The notes under the pieces: model-generated
The model's input: only the letters and a program-made list of their open reading frames with translations
What the model was told of the DNA's origin: nothing
Database searches by the model: none
Translations under genes and position numbers: made by a program
DNA from: an uncultured Odoribacter sp.
GTDB taxonomy: Bacteria > Bacteroidota > Bacteroidia > Bacteroidales > Marinifilaceae
NCBI GenBank assembly: GCA_910589025.1
Contig: CAJURM010000001.1
Location: 288,042 to 352,041 of the forward strand
Length of the DNA: 64,000 nt
Reading direction: 5' to 3'
In this document: positions 52,047 through 59,049 of the stretch, in pieces
Numbering within the stretch: the first letter of the stretch is position 1
How the letters are laid out: the number at the start of each line of letters is the position of its first letter

Positions 52047-53609
52047 ATGATTACAAATCAAGATAAAGTAAAAAAACTGATCGAACTTCGTGCCACCGCG
52101 AAGTTAGGCGGCGGTGAAAAAAGAATCGAATCCCAGCATAAAAAAGGGAAACAAACAGCCCGTGAACGTATCGAAATGTTACTGGACGACGGCAGCTTCG
52201 AAGAATTTGACATGTTCGTCACCCACCGGTGTACAAACTTCGGCATGGAAAAAACCAAATTCTTAGGCGACGGAGTGGTAACCGGACAGGGAACCATTGA
52301 CGGACGTTTGGTATTCGTATTTGCCCAGGATTTTACCGTATTCGGCGGTGCCTTGTCTGAAACGCTGGCACAGAAAATCTGTAAAGTGATGGACAAAGCC
52401 ATGATAGCCGGAGCTCCGGTTATCGGTCTGAACGACTCAGGTGGTGCCCGTATTCAGGAAGGGGTGACCTCTTTGGCCGGATATGCAGAAATCTTCGAAC
52501 GTAACATTTTAGCATCCGGAGTCATTCCGCAGATCTCCGCTATCTTCGGCCCTTGCGCCGGTGGTGCCGTATACTCTCCTGCCCTCACGGACTTCATCCT
52601 CATGACCGACGAAACATCTTATATGTTCGTTACCGGCCCGAAAGTAGTAAAAACCGTTACCGGGGAAGACATCAGCACAGAAGACCTCGGAGGTGCAGGC
52701 ATCCATTCCTCCAAATCGGGAGTTGCCCACTTCAAAGTTGAAAACGAAGAAGAAGGTATACAAATCATCCGGAAACTGTTGTCTTATCTGCCTTCCAACA
52801 ACCTGGAAGACGCACCGATTATCGATTGTACGGACCCGATTGACCGTCTGGAAGACAGCCTGAACGAACTGATTCCTGACAACCCCAACCAGCCCTATGA
52901 CATGTTGCACGTCATTGAAGCCATCGTGGACCACGGTGAATTCCTGGAAGTACACCGCAACTTTGCTAAAAACATCATTGTCGGCTTCTGCCGCATGGGC
53001 GGTATGCCTGTAGGCGTCATTGCCAACCAGCCGAGCTTCCTGGCAGGAGTACTGGACATCCAGGCTTCCCGCAAGGCAGCCCGTTTCGTACGCTTCTGCG
53101 ACTGCTTCAACATCCCCATCCTGACTTTGGTAGACGTACCGGGATTCCTTCCGGGCAGCGGTCAGGAATACGGTGGTATCATCATCCACGGAGCCAAATT
53201 GTTGTTCGCATACGGCGAAGCTACCGTACCGAAAGTAACAGTAACGTTGCGTAAATCTTACGGCGGTGCACACGACGTAATGTCCTGCAAGCAATTGCGC
53301 GGAGATGCCAACTACGCATGGCCTTCAGCCCAGATTGCCGTAATGGGGGCATCCGGAGCCATTGAAGTACTCTATGGCAAAGAAGTAGCTGCCATTGAAA
53401 ATGCAGAAGAAAAAGCCAAATTCATCCAGGAAAAAGTAAATGCTTACGATGAAGCATTTGCCAATCCTTACCAGGCCGCTTCTTTCGGCTACATCGACGA
53501 TGTAATCGAACCGCGCAACACCCGTTTCCGGGTCATCCGTGCCTTTGAAAGCCTGCGCACGAAAAAAGTGGTGAATCCGCCGAAAAAACATAGTAACATA
53601 CCTTTGTAA
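52047..53609 (+). CDS. mmdA: Methylmalonyl-CoA decarboxylase alpha subunit (carboxyltransferase)
   Basis: Carboxyltransferase subunit of 520 residues that moves the carboxyl group from methylmalonyl-CoA to biotin on MmdC. The crotonase-like fold shows LGGGEKRIESQHKKGKQTARERIEMLLDDGSFEEFDMFV at the start, FGGALSETLAQKICKVMDKA, PVIGLNDSGGARIQEGV, the second-half GVIANQPSFLAGVLDIQASRKAARFVRFCDCFNIPILTLVDVPGFLPG, and AYGEATVPKVTVTLRKSYGGAHDVM. It matches the PccB/MmdA family throughout. Second gene of the operon. Confidence 0.96.
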   Translation: MITNQDKVKKLIELRATAKLGGGEKRIESQHKKGKQTARERIEMLLDDGSFEEFDMFVTHRCTNFGMEKTKFLGDGVVTGQGTIDGRLVFVFAQDFTVFGGALSETLAQKICKVMDKAMIAGAPVIGLNDSGGARIQEGVTSLAGYAEIFERNILASGVIPQISAIFGPCAGGAVYSPALTDFILMTDETSYMFVTGPKVVKTVTGEDISTEDLGGAGIHSSKSGVAHFKVENEEEGIQIIRKLLSYLPSNNLEDAPIIDCTDPIDRLEDSLNELIPDNPNQPYDMLHVIEAIVDHGEFLEVHRNFAKNIIVGFCRMGGMPVGVIANQPSFLAGVLDIQASRKAARFVRFCDCFNIPILTLVDVPGFLPGSGQEYGGIIIHGAKLLFAYGEATVPKVTVTLRKSYGGAHDVMSCKQLRGDANYAWPSAQIAVMGASGAIEVLYGKEVAAIENAEEKAKFIQEKVNAYDEAFANPYQAASFGYIDDVIEPRNTRFRVIRAFESLRTKKVVNPPKKHSNIPL

Positions 53610-53620
53610 AATAAAGAAAT

Positions 53621-53986
53621 ATGACAAATTCTATTATACTTCTCACAGATTTGGCAGCAGAAGCCAGCGGATATACCATCTCTGTCGTGAGTATCCTTGT
53701 GGTATTTCTGTCGCTTACCGTATTGGTGCTCATTTTTATGGCCATTCCCAAACTGCTGGAAATGAAAATAAAGAGCAACATCAAAAAAACGGGTGTGACG
53801 GAAGTCATCCGGAATGTCAACATGGAGGCCGACATCAACGCCGCCATAGCTATGGGACTGCACATGTACTTTAATGAATTGCACGATGAAGAAAGCAACA
53901 TCATTACCATACACAACGCTCCCAAGCAATACTCACCGTGGAGCTCCAAAATTTACGGAGTACAAAATCAACCTTTGAAAAAATAA
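53621..53986 (+). CDS. mmdD: OadG-like methylmalonyl-CoA decarboxylase delta subunit
   Basis: A 121-residue small subunit that stabilises the Na+-translocating decarboxylase complex. It has one membrane helix (about 19-45, GYTISVVSILVVFLSLTVLVLIFMAI) and then a charged cytoplasmic tail (KIKSNIKKTGVTEVIRNVNMEADINAAIAMGLHMYF). This is the pattern of OadG/MmdD. It lies between the carboxyltransferase and biotin carrier genes, as expected. Confidence 0.88.
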   Translation: MTNSIILLTDLAAEASGYTISVVSILVVFLSLTVLVLIFMAIPKLLEMKIKSNIKKTGVTEVIRNVNMEADINAAIAMGLHMYFNELHDEESNIITIHNAPKQYSPWSSKIYGVQNQPLKK

Positions 53987-54024
53987 AAAGGCAAATCAGC
54001 GCATTAAAATTTAAAAACAAGAGT

Positions 54025-54453
54025 ATGAAAAAATATAAATTCAAAATCAACGGTCAGGTCTACGAAGTAGAAGTGGGTGAATTTGACGGCAACAACGCCA
54101 CCGTATCCGTAAACGGCACCCCCTACCAGGTAGAAGTGCAAGGAGAAGAAAAGAAAGCTAAAACTCCGGTATTGGCCCGCAAACCGGTAGTCAACAAACC
54201 CGGAGAAGGCCAGATTAAAAAATCGGAAGGAGACGGCAGTGCCTACAAAATCAAATCTCCGCTTCCCGGTACAATTAAAAAAGTCAATGTCAGCGTAGGC
54301 GACACCGTAAAAGAGGGCGACTGCCTGATGGTTATGGAAGCCATGAAAATGGACAACAATGTGATGTCTGAAAAAGGCGGAACGATAAAAGCCATTAAAG
54401 TAAAAGAAGGTGACGCCGTTCTTCAGGGCGATACATTAGTAGAAATTGCATAA
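54025..54453 (+). CDS. mmdC: Biotin carboxyl carrier protein of the decarboxylase (MmdC)
   Basis: A 142-residue protein read from MKKYKFKINGQVYEVEVGEF at 54025. The C-terminal biotinyl domain has the biotin Lys108 in MEAMKMDNN, with the flanking IKSPLPGTIKKVNVSVGDTVKEGDCLMVMEAMKMD as in all biotin carriers (outline). The middle is a Pro/Ala/Lys-rich linker (KTPVLARKPVVNKPGEGQIKKSEG). It carries CO2 between MmdA and the membrane beta subunit. The next gene starts 11 bp downstream. Confidence 0.96.
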   Translation: MKKYKFKINGQVYEVEVGEFDGNNATVSVNGTPYQVEVQGEEKKAKTPVLARKPVVNKPGEGQIKKSEGDGSAYKIKSPLPGTIKKVNVSVGDTVKEGDCLMVMEAMKMDNNVMSEKGGTIKAIKVKEGDAVLQGDTLVEIA

Positions 54454-54464
54454 TCAAAAAGTGT

Positions 54465-56099
54465 ATGAACAAACTTATTTTCATTACGTTATCCTTCCTG
54501 TTCGTGGTCCTGAACGGTCATTACTGTCCGGCTGCCAACAAGGATAACCTAAAAGAAGTGCTTGTACACGGCAAATGGGTCAATAAAGCCGACGGCTATA
54601 TTCCCAACGCTACCGGCAATTCCGACCGGACCGTAGCCCGTTACAAGATCTATCAATTCAACGAAAACGGGACGTTCACGATGGACTCCATCAAGCAACG
54701 TTACACCGGAACGTGGGAGCTGGCAGGAAACACTGTTACCCTGCTCTTCAATTCCAAAAAAATCACGGAATTTTCCCCGAACTTAGACCCGAACGCCTCC
54801 GGCCAAGGCTATGTTACCAAAGATGTCATGGTCACTCCGGGAGCAAGAACCGCTACCGTAACACCGGACATGCTGAAATTCAGCAATTCCACACAGGATG
54901 CCGTTCACAACTCGGACGCCATCGCCGGAATGAAAAACTTCTGGGAGTTTACGGGATTTGCCAATGCAACCTGGAAAAACTTAGTCATGATTCTGGTGGC
55001 CTTAATCTTCATCTGGCTGGCCATCCGTTTCGACTACGAACCGATGTTGCTTATTCCCATCGGGATGGGTATCATCATCGGAAACATACCTTTCTATATG
55101 GGAGAAGCCTTCAATCTGAAACTCGGCATTTATGAACCCGGTTCCGTATTGAACATCCTCTATTCAGGGGTCATCAACGGTTGGTATCCTCCTTTGATTT
55201 TCTTAGGCATCGGTGCCATGACCGACTTCTCCTCCCTGATTTCCAACCCCCGGTTGATGATTCTGGGAGCTGCCGCACAGATTGGTATTTTCGTAACCTT
55301 TATCGGTGCACTCTGGCTGGGATTCGCTCCCCCCGAAGCAGGAGCTATCGGAATCATCGGTGGTGCCGACGGTCCGACAGCTATCTTCCTGTCTTCTAAA
55401 CTGGCTAACGGTGTGAACATGCTGGCTGACGGCACATTAGTAAAGAACCTGATTGGTCCGATTGCTATCGCCGCTTACTCCTACATGGCTTTGGTACCCG
55501 TTATTCAACCTCCCGTTATCAACCTGCTGACTACGAAAAAAGAACGCAGAATCAAAATGCGTCCTCCCCGTTCCGTCAGCCGTCTGGAAAAACAATTGTT
55601 CCCCATTATCGGTCTGTTGCTGACAGCGTTTATCGCTCCCTCCGCCCTGCCGTTGCTGGGTATGTTGTTCTTCGGTAACCTGCTGAAAGAATCTACGGTA
55701 ACCAACCGTCTGGCCAATACCGCCAGCAATGCTTTGATTGACTCCATCACCATGTTGTTGGGTATCACGGTAGGAGCTTCAACCCAGGCAGACGTATTCC
55801 TGACTGACACCTCCATCAAGATTTTTGTTTTGGGAGCATGTTCTTTCGTGATTGCAACCGCAAGCGGAGTATTGGTCGGCAAACTGATGAGCTGGCTGTC
55901 CCCCAAAAGCAATCCCATCAACCCGATGATCGGTGCAGCAGGTGTTTCTGCCGTCCCCGACAGCGCCCGTGTGGTTCAGAATCTGGGACTGAAAAACGAC
56001 CCGACCAACTACCTGTTGATGCATGCCATGGCACCGAATGTTTCCGGAGTAATCGGCTCTGCCGTTGCCGCCGGTACATTGTTGAGTTTCCTGATGTAA
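54465..56099 (+). CDS. mmdB: Na+-translocating decarboxylase beta subunit with N-terminal extension (MmdB)
   Basis: The membrane subunit (544 residues) that decarboxylates carboxybiotin and pumps Na+ out of the cell. Residues about 170-544 match OadB/MmdB, with many helices, GIIGGADGPTAIFLSSKLA (the conserved GGADGPT region) and NPMIGAAGVSAVPDSARV near the end. Before this comes an unusual extension of about 165 residues. It has a signal-like N-terminus (MNKLIFITLSFLFVVLNGHYCPA), then a lipocalin/DUF5004-like segment (HGKWVNKADGY, YKIYQFNENGTFTMDSIKQRYTGTWEL). Standard MmdB is about 370-410 residues. Last gene of the operon, followed by a strong terminator. Confidence 0.92.
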   Translation: MNKLIFITLSFLFVVLNGHYCPAANKDNLKEVLVHGKWVNKADGYIPNATGNSDRTVARYKIYQFNENGTFTMDSIKQRYTGTWELAGNTVTLLFNSKKITEFSPNLDPNASGQGYVTKDVMVTPGARTATVTPDMLKFSNSTQDAVHNSDAIAGMKNFWEFTGFANATWKNLVMILVALIFIWLAIRFDYEPMLLIPIGMGIIIGNIPFYMGEAFNLKLGIYEPGSVLNILYSGVINGWYPPLIFLGIGAMTDFSSLISNPRLMILGAAAQIGIFVTFIGALWLGFAPPEAGAIGIIGGADGPTAIFLSSKLANGVNMLADGTLVKNLIGPIAIAAYSYMALVPVIQPPVINLLTTKKERRIKMRPPRSVSRLEKQLFPIIGLLLTAFIAPSALPLLGMLFFGNLLKESTVTNRLANTASNALIDSITMLLGITVGASTQADVFLTDTSIKIFVLGACSFVIATASGVLVGKLMSWLSPKSNPINPMIGAAGVSAVPDSARVVQNLGLKNDPTNYLLMHAMAPNVSGVIGSAVAAGTLLSFLM

Positions 56100-56115
56100 A
56101 AACAGTTTATCCGAT

Positions 56116-56150
56116 AAAAACTCCCGGTGTCATTCCGGGAGTTTTTTTTA
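56116..56150 (+). terminator. Terminator of the mce-mmd operon
   Basis: AAAAACTCCCGG/CCGGGAGTTTTT (56116-56127, 56135-56146), a perfect 12-bp stem with a 7-nt loop and T run. Confidence 0.9.
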
Positions 56151-56197
56151 TAACTATTTTCCCTTATCTTTATCCCAACAAATTCAATAACTGATTT

Positions 56198-57226
56198 ATG
56201 AGTCTACGCGGTTTCGGAAGCGACAACTTTTCGGGCGTTCTGCCCGAAGTATTCAATGCCCTGAAAGAAGCGGCCTACGGCCATCAACCCTCCTACGGAG
56301 AGGATGCCTGTTCGGAAAAAGCCATCCGGGATTTCAAAAATATCTTCGGTGAAAACACAGAAGTCTATTTCGTCTACAACGGCACGGGAGCCAACATTCT
56401 GGCTATTTCGGCCTTTACCCGCTCCTACAATGCGGTAATATGTGCTGAAACGGCCCACATCAATGTAGACGAATGCGGCGCCATTCAGAAACAGGCAGGC
56501 TGCAAACTGCTCACAGTCCCTACTTTTGACGGAAAACTAAACGTAGGACTGATCCAGAACCACATGCACGGATTCGGAGTGCAGCACCATTCCCAGCCCA
56601 ACCTCATATCCCTGACGGAATGCACGGAACTGGGCACAGCATATACACCGGAAGAGTTAAAAGAAATCTGCGACTTCGCCCACGCCCATAACATGTATGT
56701 ACACATGGACGGAGCCCGTCTTGCCAACGCAGTAGCCCATCTGGAATGCACCCCCCGGGAACTGACAGTTGATGCAGGAATTGATGTACTTAGCTTCGGA
56801 GGTACCAAAAACGGCATGATGTTCGGAGAGGCAGTACTGTTTTTCAATACCAGTGTATGTGCCAATGTCAAATACATCCGCAAGCAAGCCATGCAGCTCC
56901 ATTCCAAAACCCGTTTCATTGCCGCCCAGTTTTCTGCCGTATTAAAAGACGGCCTGTGGCTGAAAACAGCAGCCCACGCCAACCGCATGGCTCAGAAATT
57001 AGCCAAAGAAGCAGCACTGATTCCGGGAGTAAAAATCACCCAGGAAGTTCAGGGCAATGAAGTATTTGCCATCATTCCCCGCAACAAAATCGAAGTACTG
57101 CAAAAAGAGTGCTTTTTCTACGTATGGGATGAAAATGCGTCAGAAGTACGCTGGGTGTGCTCTTTTGATACAACGGAAAACGACATCATCGAATTTGTTA
57201 ATCTGCTGCGGAAGGAACTGATTTAA
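56198..57226 (+). CDS. ltaE: Threonine aldolase (low-specificity L-threonine type)
   Basis: PLP enzyme of 342 residues that cleaves threonine or allo-threonine to glycine and acetaldehyde. The N-terminus MSLRGFGSDNFSGVLPEVFNALKEA is typical, with AYGHQPSYGEDACSEKA following. The PLP Lys lies in VLSFGGTKNGMMFGEAVLFF, and HMDGARLANAVAHL and MHGFGVQHHSQPNLISLTECTELGTAYTPEEL surround it. It overlaps nothing but is followed 13 bp later by the methyltransferase gene, so they form an operon. Confidence 0.93.
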   Translation: MSLRGFGSDNFSGVLPEVFNALKEAAYGHQPSYGEDACSEKAIRDFKNIFGENTEVYFVYNGTGANILAISAFTRSYNAVICAETAHINVDECGAIQKQAGCKLLTVPTFDGKLNVGLIQNHMHGFGVQHHSQPNLISLTECTELGTAYTPEELKEICDFAHAHNMYVHMDGARLANAVAHLECTPRELTVDAGIDVLSFGGTKNGMMFGEAVLFFNTSVCANVKYIRKQAMQLHSKTRFIAAQFSAVLKDGLWLKTAAHANRMAQKLAKEAALIPGVKITQEVQGNEVFAIIPRNKIEVLQKECFFYVWDENASEVRWVCSFDTTENDIIEFVNLLRKELI

Positions 57227-57239
57227 AGCGGACGGATTC

Positions 57240-57902
57240 ATGGAACGCAGTTTTATAGAAACCGAAGACGGAAGCAGTTCGCTCTATGTACCCGGTCTGA
57301 ATGAACATTACCACTCCATTCACGGTGCCATACAGGAATCTCTTCATATCTTTATCCGGGCAGGCATAGAATTCTACGGACAAAAAAACATTTCCATCAT
57401 AGAAGCGGGATTCGGGACGGGACTGAATGCCTATCTCTCACTCATCCATGCCGAAACGCAAAATTGCACCATCCATTATACCACACTCGAAAAATACCCT
57501 CTTTCGGAAAAGGAAATCAAGGTTTTAAACTATCCTTCCCTCTTACCCTTCAAACGACCGGAATTATTTGAAGTCCTGCACACTTCTCCCTGGGAAGAAG
57601 AGGTTGCCTTAACCCCTCGTTTCACCTGTCTGAAACACAATACTGATTTCCGGGAATGGCAGCCTGCCACAAAAGCGGACATCGTCTTTTTCGACGCTTT
57701 TAATCCGGATGTACAGCCCCATCTTTGGACGACGGAAGTATTCCGCCGTTTCTATGAGGCCCTGCAACCCGGTGGCATCTTAGTCACCTACTGCGTCAAA
57801 GGCATCGTCAAACAAGCCTTAAGGAATGCCGGATTCACGCTGAAACGCTTGCCCGGCCCTCCAGGCAAACGGGAGATGCTACGTGCCACACGTCCTCTTT
57901 GA
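57240..57902 (+). CDS. MnmD-like tRNA methyltransferase (DUF752)
   Basis: A 220-residue SAM-dependent methyltransferase. The N-terminal half holds the Rossmann motif IIEAGFGTGLNAYLSL (about residues 55-71), and later ADIVFFDAFNPDVQPHLWTTEVFRRFYEALQPGGILVTYC carries the substrate site. This is the DUF752/MnmC-N layout; stand-alone MnmD makes mnm5s2U at the tRNA wobble base. The FAD oxidase half of MnmC is absent, as in other stand-alone members. It ends KRLPGPPGKREMLRATRPL, typical of the family. Confidence 0.9.
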   Translation: MERSFIETEDGSSSLYVPGLNEHYHSIHGAIQESLHIFIRAGIEFYGQKNISIIEAGFGTGLNAYLSLIHAETQNCTIHYTTLEKYPLSEKEIKVLNYPSLLPFKRPELFEVLHTSPWEEEVALTPRFTCLKHNTDFREWQPATKADIVFFDAFNPDVQPHLWTTEVFRRFYEALQPGGILVTYCVKGIVKQALRNAGFTLKRLPGPPGKREMLRATRPL

Positions 57903-57964
57903 CTTATTCAACACCCCGCCTCCTTTTCCGTCACCCCGGACACACAAAGAAAGACGACAGGGAA

Positions 57965-58558
57965 CTACCATTTATTGGTATGGACCTTTGATTCGTCCCA
58001 TTTATCTTTGGGAGCATGGGGAACAGCCGGATAGCCTACCGGTATGACACAAAGAGAGGCTATATGGTCCGGCAGACCGGTATACTTTTTCGCTACTTCC
58101 ATACGGTCCTCATACGGATAAGTGGCAGTCCATACGGCACCCAGCCCCAGAGCTTCCGCAGCCAGCAAAATATTTTCCGCAGCGGCAGCACAGTCAATAT
58201 ACCAATAGGAAGATTTTGTCACATCCCCGCAGACCACTATTGCCATCGGAGCCTCTTTCAGCATCTTGGCGTAAGGCAGGGCGGCAGCCATCGAGTCAAG
58301 TGCAGCCCGGTCGGTCACGACAACAAACTCCCACGGTTGTGTATTCTTTCCCGTCGGTGCAGCCATTCCGGCCTTCAAGAGCAATTCCGTCTTTTCCTGC
58401 TCCACCGGTTTCGGCAGATACTTTCTGACACTCTTCCGGGCAAAAATAGTTTCCAACGCATCCTGCGTCTCTCCTTTGCCCGCATTCCGGTCTGAATTAC
58501 ATGCTGTCATCATAAGGAATAAAATAAAAGTTGAAACAATAAAACTAAATTTTGTCAT
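57965..58558 (-). CDS. Exported lipoprotein nitroreductase
   Basis: A 197-residue FMN-dependent nitroreductase-family protein with a lipoprotein signal: MTKFSFIVSTFILFLMMTAC, Cys20. The fold shows IFARKSVRKYLPKPVEQEKTELLLKAGMAAPTGKNTQPWEFVVVTD, then MAIVVCGDVTKSSYWYIDCAAAAENILLAAEALGLGAVWTATYPYE. Most nitroreductases are cytoplasmic, so an envelope-anchored member is unusual. The electron donor outside the cytoplasm is not obvious. The gene is downstream of aroK on the minus strand, 27 bp apart, with no terminator seen between them. Confidence 0.85.
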   Translation of the reverse strand: MTKFSFIVSTFILFLMMTACNSDRNAGKGETQDALETIFARKSVRKYLPKPVEQEKTELLLKAGMAAPTGKNTQPWEFVVVTDRAALDSMAAALPYAKMLKEAPMAIVVCGDVTKSSYWYIDCAAAAENILLAAEALGLGAVWTATYPYEDRMEVAKKYTGLPDHIASLCVIPVGYPAVPHAPKDKWDESKVHTNKW

Positions 58559-58585
58559 GTGTGTGCCGTTTTATAAAATGAATAA

Positions 58586-59041
58586 TCACCGCCGTTCCCG
58601 GGCCTGTTCATAGTATTTCCGCCGCTCTCCGAGGTGGCGGCAGACAAAATCACGTATTTCCCCGTCACTGAGTTTGCTGACAATAGGACGTTTGTGCTTT
58701 CCGCGGATCAAACGCTCTACAATCGTATCGACAGGCGTATCTAAAAAAACGGTATGCCCCTGCCGGTTCATATACTCCATATTCCCGTTAAAACAGGCTG
58801 CCCCTCCCCCCGTCGACATCACAAAATCTTCATACAATTCACATACCTCATGCAGATAGCGTGTTTCTAATTTCCGGAACTTTTCTTCTCCCTCCTCCGC
58901 AAAAATCTCCGGTATGCTTCTCCTCTCCCTGTCGGCAATATAAGCATCAAGGTCAATGAACCGCATCCCCATTTCATCCGCCATCTCCCGCCCTGTACGG
59001 GTTTTTCCGCAAGCCATATATCCCACAAGAAAATACTTCAT
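58586..59041 (-). CDS. aroK: Shikimate kinase
   Basis: Phosphorylates shikimate in aromatic amino acid synthesis. 151 residues, a little shorter than most (160-175). P-loop GYMACGKTRTG at residues 7-17, then IDLDAYIADRERRSIPEIFAEEGEEKFRKLETRYL with the conserved Asp and Arg, STGGGAACFNGNMEYM with the shikimate-binding Gly-rich loop, and the lid ADRERR-like KRPIVSKLSDGEIRDFVCRHLGERRKYYEQA. It begins 8 bp after the parC stop, likely co-transcribed with parE and parC. Confidence 0.94.
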   Translation of the reverse strand: MKYFLVGYMACGKTRTGREMADEMGMRFIDLDAYIADRERRSIPEIFAEEGEEKFRKLETRYLHEVCELYEDFVMSTGGGAACFNGNMEYMNRQGHTVFLDTPVDTIVERLIRGKHKRPIVSKLSDGEIRDFVCRHLGERRKYYEQARERR

Positions 59042-59049
59042 AAGCCTTC

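Noticed and set aside
52509..53294. 261-codon open frame opposite mmdA
   Set aside because: Antisense shadow; mmdA has complete family motifs.
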